Assembly (NCBI GenBank): GCA_010093605.1
Contig: MU004197.1
Coordinates: 1 to 64,000 of the forward strand
Origin: Lophium mytilinum
Taxonomy: Eukaryota > Ascomycota > Dothideomycetes > Mytilinidiales > Mytilinidiaceae
Reading direction: 5' to 3'
Length of the DNA stretch: 64,000 nt
Positions 24,874 to 34,947 of this stretch are shown piece by piece (position 1 is the first letter of the stretch; each line of letters starts with the position of its first letter). Position numbers and translations under genes: made by a program. The notes under the pieces are model-generated. The model saw nothing but the letters and a program-made list of their open reading frames with translations, was not told where the DNA came from and did no database searches.

Positions 24874-25202
24874 CTTGAAGACAGCGTTTCCTGCGTTAGA
24901 TCGATTAGGACAGCGGGATGGCTCAAAGCGAGAGTTTGAGGAAGACTGAGCTTAAACAAGTACTCTGGAAACACTCAAGATAGTACGCTTTTATATTCAG
25001 CTAGGATGAAGATTGCACAGTGACCGATTTTTCACCTGATTGCTGTTTGTAGCTAACAGATTGATGCTTTATCGTGGTATTGTGATCAAATTGTTCTATT
25101 TTCTTATAGCAACTAACCTTATGACATAAGGTTTTACAGCACAGGTTTGCCCATACGTAAGATTAAACGTCTCTTGCATTCCTTCCGTGCCCATCTACCC
25201 TC
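24874..25202. other. Spacer between tandem WAxWA copies
   Basis: 329 bp, AT-rich, the 5' flank of copy 4 and 3' flank of copy 3. The 5' flanks of the two copies look related (both have CATCTTGAAGACAG.. / CATATTGGGTACGG.. followed by TTTCCTGCGTTAGATCGA or TTTCTGCGTTAGATCGA), supporting recent tandem duplication. Confidence 0.5.
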
Positions 25203-25643
25203 TCAAGAATGACCTTCGACTCGCTCCATCGCCACTCTAACCTGACGATGCATGGATCCACACGTATGGTTTGGCTCATGGAACAACTTGATCTTGGCTG
25301 CCGACGCCACCCACTTAGCCCAGTCGACTCGTCGCTGAACCACCATCACGTCTTCTCCCCTGCTTTGCACAGCCATCATCGCGTCCCAATCTAGGTAGTC
25401 GCCCAACGCTTCCGCAATGAGGCCTGGCGAGCGGGGATCTCGTTTGTACTTCTCGGCCGTCTCCACCTCAGTCTTGTACAGTCGCTCGACTCGGTCTACC
25501 ACGTCCTTCAGAACCTCCATGGTCTTGCCGTGGCGAAGATATTCGGGGATCAGCTCGTGGAGGGACTTTGCCTCGTCGTCGGTACAGTGGTTGGGGCATC
25601 GGGTGGGGGTGTTGATGGGAGTGATAGATTGGTTGGAAGGCAT
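25203..25643 (-). CDS. WAxWA-family protein, copy 3 (unknown function)
   Basis: A single open frame of 146 aa from ATG 25643. It lacks the basic first exon of copies 1 and 2. Order: MPSNQSITPINTPT, Cys/His spot RCPNHCTDDEAKSL, a charged helical region (VDRVERLYKTEVETAEKY), RDPRSPGLIAEALGDYL, then VQRRVDWAKWVASAAKIKLFHEP, followed by TCGSMHRQV. The C-terminal block aligns with copies 1, 2 and 4, and the whole length aligns with copy 4. I recognise no domain in it. It is the only intact member of the short subgroup here. Confidence 0.7.
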   Translation of the reverse strand: MPSNQSITPINTPTRCPNHCTDDEAKSLHELIPEYLRHGKTMEVLKDVVDRVERLYKTEVETAEKYKRDPRSPGLIAEALGDYLDWDAMMAVQSRGEDVMVVQRRVDWAKWVASAAKIKLFHEPNHTCGSMHRQVRVAMERVEGHS

Positions 25644-26538
25644 ATTGGGTACGGTTTTCTGCGTTAGATCGAATTAGAGACTGAAACTTCAAAGGCGTTG
25701 ATTTGAGGGAAAAGGAGATCAGGCAATTATCGCGAGCTGACTGGGATAGTACCTTATGTGTTTCGCGAGAGGGATGATTGTGCAGTGGCTGAAAATGAAA
25801 GCAGCTTGTTTGTAAGTTGAAAGATTGACGCTCCAGCGTAACTATAGTGAACAATCGTTGTGTCGGCGTCTGAAAACCACTACTGTAACCTTGAGAGAAA
25901 CGAAAGTTGAGGCCGAGTTTACCAAACAGCGGTGAAGAAGGTAGGTCGTTCTATACGTGGCAGAAATCTCTTTAATTCAGTCGGGGACTCACAATGGCGT
26001 TGGGATGTTTTCAAGAGGTCAGAGCACCTCAGACGGTTGAAAGTGGTTCCCAGAATGGTGGGCACTATACTCTGAGGCACTGTCACAAACCTGGGCACAT
26101 TATCTTTCTATCTCTTCAAGACTTATAGTGATATGGTAAGCACCACAGGAAGCTACCAAGCAGGTAGGCCGAGTGAATGCTCGAGAGACCTCTTTGATCC
26201 TACTTTCCGGCGTTTGAGTCGTCTCGGAACATTGAATTCACCGGAGGACTCTCATACGGTGTTAAGCGAGTTAGCCCCCGGACATCTACCGAGACGCTTA
26301 AACTCGCTTACGCTTCTGCCTGCTGCATGTGAAAGTATGACTAACCATGTTTGGAATTCTCCACGTGCGACTATTTATTGACAACCTTTCCCGCTCGACC
26401 TCGCGACTCGCACCCACACCTCTCCACGCCCTATCGACTTGGATTCAGCCAACGAGTAAGTATAAAGTTCCATCTTCGTCATTTGACCATATCCCAGTCA
26501 GCGTACCCTTCCAAAGCTATAACATTCACTCGTCAGCG
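25644..26538. other. Intergenic, divergent promoter region
   Basis: 895 bp between WAxWA copy 3 (minus) and the repeat protein (plus). The frame downstream is open from about 26347, but the bases upstream of 26539 read like 5' UTR with no motif, so I start the next gene at the ATG at 26539. Confidence 0.5.
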
Positions 26539-27639
26539 ATGGCGCGTGTCAAAAAACACCGCATGAGCGCCAAGAAGCGCGACGCGAAGAGGCGTCATTA
26601 CGCGACGAACAAGGCCCGAAAGAAGGCTCACCCGCCTCCTACTGACCCGACAGCCGGCCCTAACCCCAATGGCTTCACACAACCAACGACTAGGTACGAC
26701 AGATGCCGCCCAACACTCTTCGTAAACCCGATACTACCTAACCCCCACAGTACCCTCGCCAATGCCTTCCTACCGGGATTGCAGATGCCTGCCAACGACT
26801 ACCTGTCTGGACTACAGGTGCCCACCAACGACCCTTTTTCTGGAATACAGATGCCCACCAACGACTTCTCGTCTAGACTACAGATGCCCACCAACGACTT
26901 CTTGTCTGGACTACAGATGCCCACCAACGACTTCTTGTCTGGACTCCATATGCCCGCCAATGACTTTCTGTCTGGAATGCAACCGGCCGACAATGCCTTC
27001 CTGGATGGACTGCAGGCGCCCGCTTCCGCAGTCACCGTCCAATCTGCCCTAGACGCTCTGTACGACGCTCAGAACGCGATCATGGCCGCTCAATTTGCCC
27101 TGATTCATCCCCAGAGTGGAGTCCCAAACCCACCATATCCGATGGCGCCTCCACCCACGATCCCCTCCGAGCCCGAATTCCCCGCCGAGCCTGAAGTCTC
27201 TCGCGCCGATTCCGGGATGCACGCGGCATTCACCCCCCTTGCTGCTCCGTCTGTCGTCTCCGAATGGCTCTCCGATCTCCCCGGGGATACGTCTGTTACT
27301 GTCCAGGAGAACCAAGCTCAGTGCGGCAAGTGTCAGCTCGAGGGACGCAAATGGGAGACGCATGCGGAGCAAGCTTGCCCGTACCAGACCAAGGAGACGG
27401 TCAAGAAGAAGCGTAAGGTGAAGAATGAGCAACAGAGGAAGAAACAGTTGGAACGGTGGGAGAAGCACAAGGAGAAGAGAAGGGAGGAGCAGAAGATGAA
27501 AAGGGCTGGGAAGTTGATATTGGAGGACATGGAGGACCTGGGAATTCATTTTCCGCCTGACTTCCAGCTTTTCGATGAGGAGGAAATGAAGAAGATCTTG
27601 GAGGAGGAGTTTGGGCCCTCTGGAGTGCCGATGGACTGA
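26539..27639 (+). CDS. Lys-rich protein with 11-residue tandem repeats and a CCHC-like site
   Basis: The start at 26539 (MARVKKHRMSAKKRDAKRRH) gives a basic tail like exon 1 of WAxWA copies 1 and 2. A 57-bp intron with GTACGA donor, CTAAC branch and CCACAG acceptor is likely at 26694-26750. Because 57 is a multiple of three, the unspliced frame is also open: 347 aa spliced, 366 aa unspliced. Seven 11-residue repeats of type GLQMPTNDFLS follow (26776-27006), then a Pro-rich region, a possible zinc site C-X2-C-X9-H-X4-C (CGKCQ ... THAEQAC) and a long Lys/Arg/Glu helix that probably forms a coiled coil (KNEQQRKKQLERWEKHKEKR). Function unknown. The N-terminal resemblance may be convergent. Confidence 0.7.
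   Translation: MARVKKHRMSAKKRDAKRRHYATNKARKKAHPPPTDPTAGPNPNGFTQPTTRYDRCRPTLFVNPILPNPHSTLANAFLPGLQMPANDYLSGLQVPTNDPFSGIQMPTNDFSSRLQMPTNDFLSGLQMPTNDFLSGLHMPANDFLSGMQPADNAFLDGLQAPASAVTVQSALDALYDAQNAIMAAQFALIHPQSGVPNPPYPMAPPPTIPSEPEFPAEPEVSRADSGMHAAFTPLAAPSVVSEWLSDLPGDTSVTVQENQAQCGKCQLEGRKWETHAEQACPYQTKETVKKKRKVKNEQQRKKQLERWEKHKEKRREEQKMKRAGKLILEDMEDLGIHFPPDFQLFDEEEMKKILEEEFGPSGVPMD
26776..27006 (+). repeat. In-frame minisatellite, seven 33-bp units
   Basis: Seven 33-bp units encode GLQMPANDYLS-type repeats, with a partial eighth (GLQAPAS) from 27007. The middle units are nearly identical, which points to recent unit expansion by slippage or unequal exchange; the last ones have diverged. Confidence 0.92.
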
Positions 27640-28231
27640 TTTGTTGGTCATGAGGGTAAAACGCAGGCTTCGCAGATTGAAGGGCTTCTTGTCGTGATAC
27701 TGAGAAAAGCTTCCCAGCATGGATGGTGTTTCTTGGGGGCGGCTATAGGACCAGTGGGCAGATAGAAGCTTGAAATCCTAAGCTTTTGATACCTACCTGA
27801 CACCGTTAGACGTGCTTCGATGAGTTCAGGTGTCATGTTCATAGGTCTCCACGTCCACATGTGACCGAAATGCTATGACCAGTATTGTTTTTGAGTTTGG
27901 TTGTCATAGATTACCCACGGTATCATCACCCGGTTCTCAGGAAGCATTGGAAGTCGCGAAGAAAGCAGGGGTTTCAAAAATAGGTTTTCATTTAGCCTAC
28001 TAAAGTCCAATTTATCGGTTGAGGAATGAATAGAGTCATAGCTTGTACTATTACCAAATGACAGCCGTAGTATAATCGACAGCCCGTTACCACTATCCGT
28101 CTCGCTCATCACCATGACCAAGGACTTGATATAAAACATGATACTCCAGATCAAGTTCAAACTAGCCACACCGCTCGCAAAGAGAACTAATCGGAATGTA
28201 TGAGGTGGCAGGATACTGAAAGCTTGCAATC
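27640..28231. other. Intergenic between convergent genes
   Basis: 592 bp between the stop of the repeat protein and the stop of the F-box-like gene. A 124-codon minus-strand frame at 27873-28247 has no domain or splice support and is left out. Confidence 0.45.
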
Positions 28232-29844
28232 CTAGTTGCTGGCCCAATGATAATGCTTATCTTGCCGCACTCGAACGTTCTGTTCATCCACCCCAGCCAT
28301 GCCCGCAAAGAGCCATCGGGTCAGGGGCGGGTTCGGAGATTCAACGCGAACAGCGTCAGGGCCCGTGACAGTGCGGAGCAGCTTCAAATCGCAATACGTG
28401 TTGAAGTGATGAGGCTTCACTCTTGACCGACCCAAGCCATTTCCATATGGGAGGCGGACCTCCAGATAGTCGATATGCGGGCACGACGCCAGCAGCTCAA
28501 CTAAATCTGCAGCCGCATCCAGCGGACGGATGAGACGGTCGCGACGGCCGCTACTCCAGACCGGAGACCACCACTCGATCGCGAGGTTCTTGATGTTTTG
28601 TCGGCCAATCTCTCCGATATCTAGCAGCCATTCGCAGGTCGTCTCGATGGTCAGCGAGGTCAGGTCGAATTTCTTGGTCTGGAAAACAAGCTGGCCGACT
28701 TCGACGCGCATTTTCTTGTTCAGACCCAGCAAAGGCCGCGCGCTCCCCAGGTAGAGTTTCTGGAAGTCTCCGGCAACCCAGGTACGTGACTTCATGAGAA
28801 AGCCCGGTATCATAAAGCCACCGTTTTTCCTCGACATGACTGCGCCCCCTCGAGTGCGTTCGCGCGAGAGATTCCACCACGGGTCACGTATAGCTTCGTA
28901 GGTGTCGTCGCTCTTACTGTCCTGTGCCATCAGGATCTTGTACACCATGATGCGGAGCTCCGGTGGCATCTTCATGAAGGGGAACTCGCCCCGCTTGTAC
29001 TCGCTTGCGCGAGCATGAAAGCTCACCATCTTCTCATTCTTGCTGCGGAATAGAGGCTATATGTGAGTTAGAGTCGTTAATATATTTAGGAGACAAGGGC
29101 TGCACTTACGTCGCTCTTGATGTATTGCTTCTCTTGAGTGCCGCTCGTGACAAAGATGTCAATCTCCTTATCGTGAACGAAGCCGATCGTGACTCCAATA
29201 TCGTGACCGTCGCAAAGGACCTGGACTCGCTTTCCGGGGCCTATGATGCATTGAATACCCTCCTCGCCGCGGGGTCGCTGAGTAAATGGTTAGTTTGTGT
29301 CCTGGCGGTAGAGCATAGTCTTTGGATTCTTTCTTACCTTGCCAAGCACGGTGGAGCTGTCAAGTCTCGGTAGAGAGTGCGCTTGCGACAGAGCAGAAAT
29401 GGGGTTCAATGGGGCTCTAATGATCTGGAAAGCATTGGACATGTTGGTAATTATTGCTGGCTGAAGCAGCTAAGTGTGTATCAGCTTTTTGCCTGGGGTA
29501 GACAAGCTTTCCGAAAATCTCTTACCATGTAGTTCATACCCGCCTCGATCACGTTTGACGTCGCGGCTCCGACAACTTGCAGCTCATGCCGCGCGCTCGA
29601 CCGCTCGCCCTCATGCTGAACCTGGAATGGTTAGCTCTTGATGAGATTGAGTATCTTAATATTAGGGAAAAGGCTTCCTACCATGTGATCATCCGCGTTC
29701 GCCATCATGACGTCGTCAGACGACATCGCGACAGTATAGCGGTCGCTAGGCGAGCTAGGCTGCTGGTCCTCTTGAGTAGTCTGTGAATAGTTAGTCTTCA
29801 GCGAGAGAACTAAAGCGCATGATGGATAGAGAGCTTCCTACCAT
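28232..29844 (-). CDS. F-box/2EXR-like protein, six exons, 5' end uncertain
   Basis: The last exon (28232-29056) carries FPFMKMPPELRIMVYKILM, the opening helix typical of fungal F-box-like/2EXR proteins, then LLGLNKKMRVEVGQLVFQ and a long C-terminal part. Reading splice sites upstream gives exons 29110-29277, 29338-29469, 29526-29621 and 29682-29780, all phase 0, with introns of 53-61 bp. A further exon ends at 29842; its final codon is an in-frame ATG (29842-29844), which may be the start. That gives about 440 aa. Alternatives are an ATG inside the 29682-29780 exon, or a more upstream start I could not trace. The region before the F-box (for example RVQVLCDGHDIGVTIGF) matches no domain I know. 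F-box-like proteins usually recruit substrates to SCF ubiquitin ligases; this is not certain for the 2EXR type. Confidence 0.7.
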
Positions 29845-30628
29845 GTCCCTGGACTTGCGCAAATCTATGGTTACGAAGATCTGAGGAGTGTGGGGCCTAC
29901 TCGAGAGTTGTTATGAGAATTGTTATGAGAGTTGTTATGATTGTGGCTAGGCGCATAATTAGTCTGGCGCATTGCAAAAGTGGAGAGTATATATCCTGGA
30001 GGTGTGCTTACCCAGTAGTTTTCGTTGTCAGCAAGAAACAATGGCTGTGGAAGATGGTGGGTGGGCGTTGAATGGAGGAGGACGGAGGAAGCTTTGGCTG
30101 GATCTTAACATTGACATAGTTTTTTGTGGGCAGGTGAGTAATCGTGTAAGGCGGTCTGTGTTTGCATGTCGGAAACCGATCTCTCGGCGTTGAAGTCTCG
30201 GCGTCGCGTAAGTTGTTACGGGGGTATCCTGATATGTGAAGAGATGTGAATTGGGAGCGATGTTGTCCATGACTTGTGATACCTTCACTTAGTTCAGCGA
30301 GCTGCGGGTATTTCCTTTGTTGAAAGAAAACGAAAGCTTTAAGCCTTCAGACGATCTTTGAAATCTTTACTACAACCATGAAAGAGGTTGCGATATCGCA
30401 GGAAAGCTAATGCTCTAAGGTTTAGATGCTACCAGAGATGTTTCAATGAGCACATTTGCAAATTGTCATGTTTTCATACAGGGTAGGTAAGTTTGGTATA
30501 TCGGTAAATTAAACATAATGAGAGACTAGAACCTTCTGTCGAGTAGTTGGTTGACCATGTTCAAAATGCTTCCCATATTCTCATACCGACCACGGCCAGA
30601 GGTGCGGCCCTTCTAAGGGTCGAGGGAA
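29845..30628. other. Intergenic; possible upstream exon of the F-box-like gene
   Basis: A good donor (GTAAGC, minus strand, near 30010) and a short His/Asn-rich reading stretch (about 29900-29960) suggest more 5' exon or UTR here, but I could not build a continuous frame. A minus-strand frame at 30028-30288 is unsupported. Confidence 0.35.
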
Positions 30629-32143
30629 TCAAACAGAGAAAGAATGATACTGCGGCTGCTGCCCTCCATGCATAAGCCAATGCTCCAAAGTCGTATGTTT
30701 TGGACGATCAAATATCCAATACCGCCCAATATTCTGCGTGTCGTACATGGTTGGTTCTAATGCATGGAAGACATCTAGAACATAGGTAGCGCGAAAGACA
30801 GAGCCTTTATTATGAGCAAGGTGTCCGCGGATGCTTAGATCTTGGATGTTGCTCACCGCAATCATGCCTCGTAGGTGCCTGAATATGTCGAGCGGAATTT
30901 GAGGGTGCGGTATCTGAAAGATCATGGCACCCATGCTGATCTGCTTAAGGGTGTTGATGTGCCTACCTACAAAGCAGACAAAAGAGAAGTTATCCAAACA
31001 CATCCAAGCAATGGAGAGCTCTTCAAGATTGGGCTAATGAATGTTCTGCAAAATATCCCGAAACCGCATGGGAGCAACACATCCACCTGCGTAGAAGAAG
31101 GTACGTGTGAATTGAAGGTCCAGGTGCTTGAGGTTTCGCGCGTTAACCAGGAATCTGTGAAGGCCATCTCTAGAAAACTGTCGCGATCGTTGGAGGATTC
31201 TATCATCAATGTCGATGATACTTAGACGAAGTTTGAGCGTCTGGAGTGCGTTGGTAGCTTCCAGCATCTTCTTATCAACCCTTTCGAAGAATCGAAAACT
31301 TAGGTTGTCGGCGTCTAGAACCTTTAGTTTAGTTCCGGCGAAGTGGCATCCTCGCAATAGAGCGAAGAGCTGACGAGACCCAAGGACACTTTGCGGCGCA
31401 ATCATGCTATGGTTCAGTCCATTTGTGGGCCCAGATTGAGATCTTGATATCAGTCGAATGGTGTCGAGCGCGTGCAGCTTGGCGAGGGTTTCCGATATTA
31501 GAGCGGAGTCCCCATGGTTTCGCCACATATCTCGTTGCCACTTGACCAGGGCTGTGAATTCTTCGAGCATGGAGTTATCCTCGGAGCTCTCCTCCGCGTT
31601 AGAGGTGGTATGAGGCCCGATAGGAAAGCCGAACTCCTTCTGAAGGTAGAGAAGGCTATCTTCCACCGGTTGGTCAAACGCGTCCAGGCCCTCGTTATCG
31701 ACATACTTCCAAACATCTACTGTGTGAACTCGGGCTCCAGGGTGGATTTCAACCGAGTCGAGCCAGTCTATCTCTTTCCAGCAAGATATGCATTCACTGA
31801 CCTTTTGACGAACTTGTATGCTCTCTCGGTATGCGACCCAGTCATGTAATTTGTCGTTGATGCAGCGACCATCGTAGACAAAGGATTTGACATTCCTGGT
31901 AAGGGGAGTGGCAATGCATGACAGTGCTTTGAAGCTTCCTGGGAGATTGGATAGAGCGACTTCTAGCTTTAGGTACCTTGCTGCGATAAGGCCGAATCTC
32001 CAGGCTACGAGTCGAAGATGCTTCAAATCTGGCGCATCCAGATGCTCGCACATGAATTCGAGAAGCTTTATCGGCATATCTGCGAGGGTATTGGGTGATT
32101 GATTCCTTGGAAGGGGCTCATTGAGATCTGGGGGTTCCTGCAT
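30629..32143 (-). pseudogene. F-box protein gene with one in-frame stop
   Basis: Starts at ATG 32143 (MQEPPDLNEPLP). An F-box follows at residues 21-65 (LADMPIKLLEFMCEHLD, then DLKHLRLVAWRFGLIAARYL). The next 300 residues look like the leucine-rich, repeat-like tails of fungal F-box proteins (LHRFLVNARNLKHLDLQF). The frame meets TAG at 31034-31036 (after DILQNIH) and then continues in the same frame with convincing coding sequence (PNLEELSIAWMCLDNF ... DIFRHLRGMIAVSNIQDLSI) to a stop at 30629. Intact length would be about 504 aa. No splice pair removes the stop while keeping frame. TAG in place of TGG would be a single G-to-A change. It may be a recent pseudogene, or a shortened protein of 369 aa. 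Confidence 0.75.
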
Positions 32144-33512
32144 ATTGATAGGTGTGTCCGCTCAGTCGTAATGATATAGCAGGATTCCAGGGAAGCCGAC
32201 GTTCGAGAAAGGTACTTGATGGGTATGTATTGCAACGATCGAGTCTGTGAAGAATGCTATTCCTCAGACGTGGAAGCATTCGTGTCGTTAGCGCTGATGT
32301 GGTTCATTCACGTATGGATAGAAAATCACGTGTGCTCCAGCACTCAAAGATAAAAATAGCTACTAGTCTAGCCAGCCGGATGCCAGTCCTGCTTATGTGC
32401 TATATTGGAAGCTGTACGGCACTATCAGGGGTGGCCTCGCTAGCATGTAATAACCTGCTGGTCGATCCGAGGTTGCCCGATCCGATCTCGAATTACAGCA
32501 GTAGAATAGCACCAAAACCTCAGGGAATTGAGAGCGCGAGACCGCTACCAAGACGACCTCTGCCTAAATCGAAGAAGGTGGATACGCCTGTTCATGGTAC
32601 AAGGGTGGGAAGAAAACCGGAAAGCTGCTGGCCGAGGAAAATGCGGTAGTTGCTGCGACTTCCCTTGGGAATAAACATCTTTCCCCTCCCTTACTCTTTC
32701 CTCTCGCAACGCCATGTAGACCGCAGTTACATTACACCAAAGAGAATATGATAAAGGACGTAGCAATACTGCGACAGGCCGCTAAGAGTAACGGAAACGG
32801 TTCCCAACAAACCTTCCCGTAGCCGTGAAGGCGCAGCGTCGTGATGGACGCCTGAGAACAACCTGTTTTCCAGAAATAGGGTTCATATGAACACGGCATC
32901 GGAATAGCAAGGCACGGACTGTATCTAAAGGTACGACCCTACCCATTGAGGGTCAAGAGATGCTTACCACGGTATTACTACGAAGTCAGAGGTCGAGTTA
33001 GAGTTTCTGGGTCGAAGCTCTCAGCAAGGGTCTTCGGCAAGAATGCCCCGATTCGGTCCTGCCTCGAGATTGCATCCATGATGGACACTCAACCTTGACA
33101 TGCTGCTTTAATACTAAGAGGAAGCCCTTGAATTGTTTAATACTCTATTCATTCATGCTTAATGATTTGAAAGTCCATCTCTCTATAATCTCGAGTCTAT
33201 GATCTATTGTATACTTTTCACAATTCTCTTCAGATGCTATGGCCAGAGCATGTTCAGTCTTCCACCGATCTACACTAATTCCCTTATCTCCAACTCTCTA
33301 CAATTGTCAATTACAAATTACAATCATCCCTAGTTACAGAAGCACAAACGCAGTACTCAATACGGTTAGCACACACACTAACCTCTAGCGTAACGCCGCA
33401 ATCGCCGAAACCTTCATATCTTCACCACCCCTCCGTCTTTCCATCCCGCTCCCCAACTGTCCTCCCACCACTATCAATCCTCCCAAACCAACCCCCCTCA
33501 CCAACCCCCAAA
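32144..33512. other. Intergenic, no gene seen
   Basis: 1.37 kb between divergent neighbours. A 131-codon plus-strand frame at 32254-32649 shows no domain and no paralogue. AT content rises near 33100-33350. No repeat or RNA gene recognised. Confidence 0.5.
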
Positions 33513-34106
33513 ATGGAGATGCTCAAACTCCGCCGCCTCCTCACCACCCCCGACGCCATCCCGCCCGCCCCCACCGACCTCCCCTCTCTCGACGCCCAAG
33601 AGCGCGAGCTCATCTGGCCCTTCTTCACCGCCGACCACGCCTGGTTCATCTGCACCGGCCTGCGCGACATCCTGCACAAAATGAACCAACACGCCGTCAT
33701 CGACATCTCCCTCGTCGCGTCCGACCGCGTGCTCGCACACACCGCGACCAACGGCACGGTGCCCGATAACGATCGGTGGGTGGAGCGGAAGCGGCGCACG
33801 GTGGTGCGGTGGGGGCATAGCAGCTGGTATATGCGGCAGAAGTACAAGGGGGATGAGAAGGCGTTTCGGGAGCGGAGTGGGTTGGGGGAGGAGGAGGGGA
33901 GGGGGTATGCGATTCATGGGGGCGCGTTTCCGGTGAGGGTGAAGGGGGTGGAGGGGGTTGTGGCGGTGGTGGTGGTTAGTGGGTTGAGGCAGGAGATGGA
34001 TCATCAGATTGTGGTGGAGGTGTTGAGAGCGGCGTTGAAGGATGAGAGGGAGGTGGCGGAGATGAGGAAGAAGGGGGTGGAGACGGGGGCGTTGAGGAGT
34101 GGCTAG
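33513..34106 (+). CDS. UPF0303/HbpS-like family protein, copy A
   Basis: 197 aa from ATG 33513. Order: ELIWPFFTADHAWFICTGLRDIL, AVIDISLVASDRVLAHTATN, then the family signature GTVPDNDRWVERKRRTVVRWGHS (broken here as GTVPDNDRW and RKRRTVVRWGHSS), YAIHGGAFPVRVKGVEGVVAV, and DHQIVVEVL. This matches the UPF0303 family (yeast Ybr137w type, HbpS/GlcG-like fold). In yeast the protein is linked to the GET tail-anchored protein pathway; the fungal role is not settled. The second copy follows 280 bp downstream on the same strand. Confidence 0.88.
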   Translation: MEMLKLRRLLTTPDAIPPAPTDLPSLDAQERELIWPFFTADHAWFICTGLRDILHKMNQHAVIDISLVASDRVLAHTATNGTVPDNDRWVERKRRTVVRWGHSSWYMRQKYKGDEKAFRERSGLGEEEGRGYAIHGGAFPVRVKGVEGVVAVVVVSGLRQEMDHQIVVEVLRAALKDEREVAEMRKKGVETGALRSG

Positions 34107-34386
34107 AGCGTTTGGTGGTTTTAAATTGGGTGGGCTGGGGTTGAGGACGGGTGTGGGATAGAGGGTTGTTGGATGGATTTTGAAGAGCTATGAAATGGGC
34201 TTGCATGAAGTCGGGAAGGGGATCTTGATCGGGTGAAGCCTGGTAGCACAGCATGGCTAACGACTGTTCACGCACAAAACGGAAAAATTGGGCCTCTCAA
34301 ACATCATCGCTAATCAATCGTCCTTTCTAGAGCGTACATGGTACCTCCGTCCACATCAAGAGCGCGACCAAAGGCTAAACCGGATC

Positions 34387-34947
34387 ATGGCATCCTCCGG
34401 GTATATGGACCAACTCAAGAACGGACTAGTCAGCACTGGGGAATTTCGCCCTCTCCCCGAAAAAGGGGAAGATATGTATCAACAAGAGGAGGGGCTGCAA
34501 TTCTCTTCCTTTACATCCGATGACGCTTGGGCCATCTGCAGCGAGTTGCGAGATTTGATAAAGAAACTTCGAACTAAGGGCCCTGCCATCATCGACATCA
34601 CCCTCGAAAATTCCCATCTCCTTGCTCGCGCCATCACCAGCGGAACAGTTCCAGACGCCGACGTTTGGGTTACTCGAAAACGGAACACGGTCCTCCGATT
34701 GGGTCACAGCACGCTGTCCAGTTTTCGTGCGGATGACAGCGCGACGTATGAAATAGGACAGCGCCGCCAGGAATATGCCACTGCCTCAGGCGGGTTTCCG
34801 ATCCGTGTTAGGGGGGTAGAGGGCATCATCGGCGTCATAGTTGTTCATGGGCCCGCTAGATTCCCAAACCATCAGATTATTGTTGAGGTCGTGGAAGCAT
34901 ATCTTTGGGATCGAGCTACAGAAAGGGCAGACGCAGGAAAGAAATAG
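34387..34947 (+). CDS. UPF0303/HbpS-like family protein, copy B
   Basis: 186 aa from ATG 34387 (MASSGYMDQLKNG). The frame is open from 34288, but only with a TTG, so I take this ATG. It aligns with copy A throughout: LQFSSFTSDDAWAICSELRD, AIIDITLENSHLLARAITS, GTVPDADVWVTRKRNTVLR and LGHS, then GGFPIRVRGVEGIIGVIVV and NHQIIVEVVE. Copy B is less GC-rich than copy A and has lost the WYM tract after GHS (TLSSF instead of SWYM). The pair looks like an old tandem duplication. Confidence 0.86.
   Translation: MASSGYMDQLKNGLVSTGEFRPLPEKGEDMYQQEEGLQFSSFTSDDAWAICSELRDLIKKLRTKGPAIIDITLENSHLLARAITSGTVPDADVWVTRKRNTVLRLGHSTLSSFRADDSATYEIGQRRQEYATASGGFPIRVRGVEGIIGVIVVHGPARFPNHQIIVEVVEAYLWDRATERADAGKK

Noticed and set aside
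26347-26538. Extending the 26.5-kb gene upstream to the first ATG of the open frame (26347)
   Set aside because: The extra 64 residues have no motif, while the ATG at 26539 begins the basic segment that resembles first exons of nearby genes.
27873-28247. 124-codon minus-strand frame downstream of the F-box-like gene
   Set aside because: Overlaps the 3' end of the real gene by 16 bp and shows no recognisable motif. I see no splice pair joining it to the gene.
32254-32649. 131-codon plus-strand frame between the F-box and UPF0303 genes
   Set aside because: No domain, no paralogue, mixed composition, start not in a plausible context. Length is possible by chance.
33498-34004. 168-codon minus-strand frame opposite UPF0303 copy A
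   Set aside because: His/Pro- and Gly/Val-rich shadow; the plus strand carries a complete known family.
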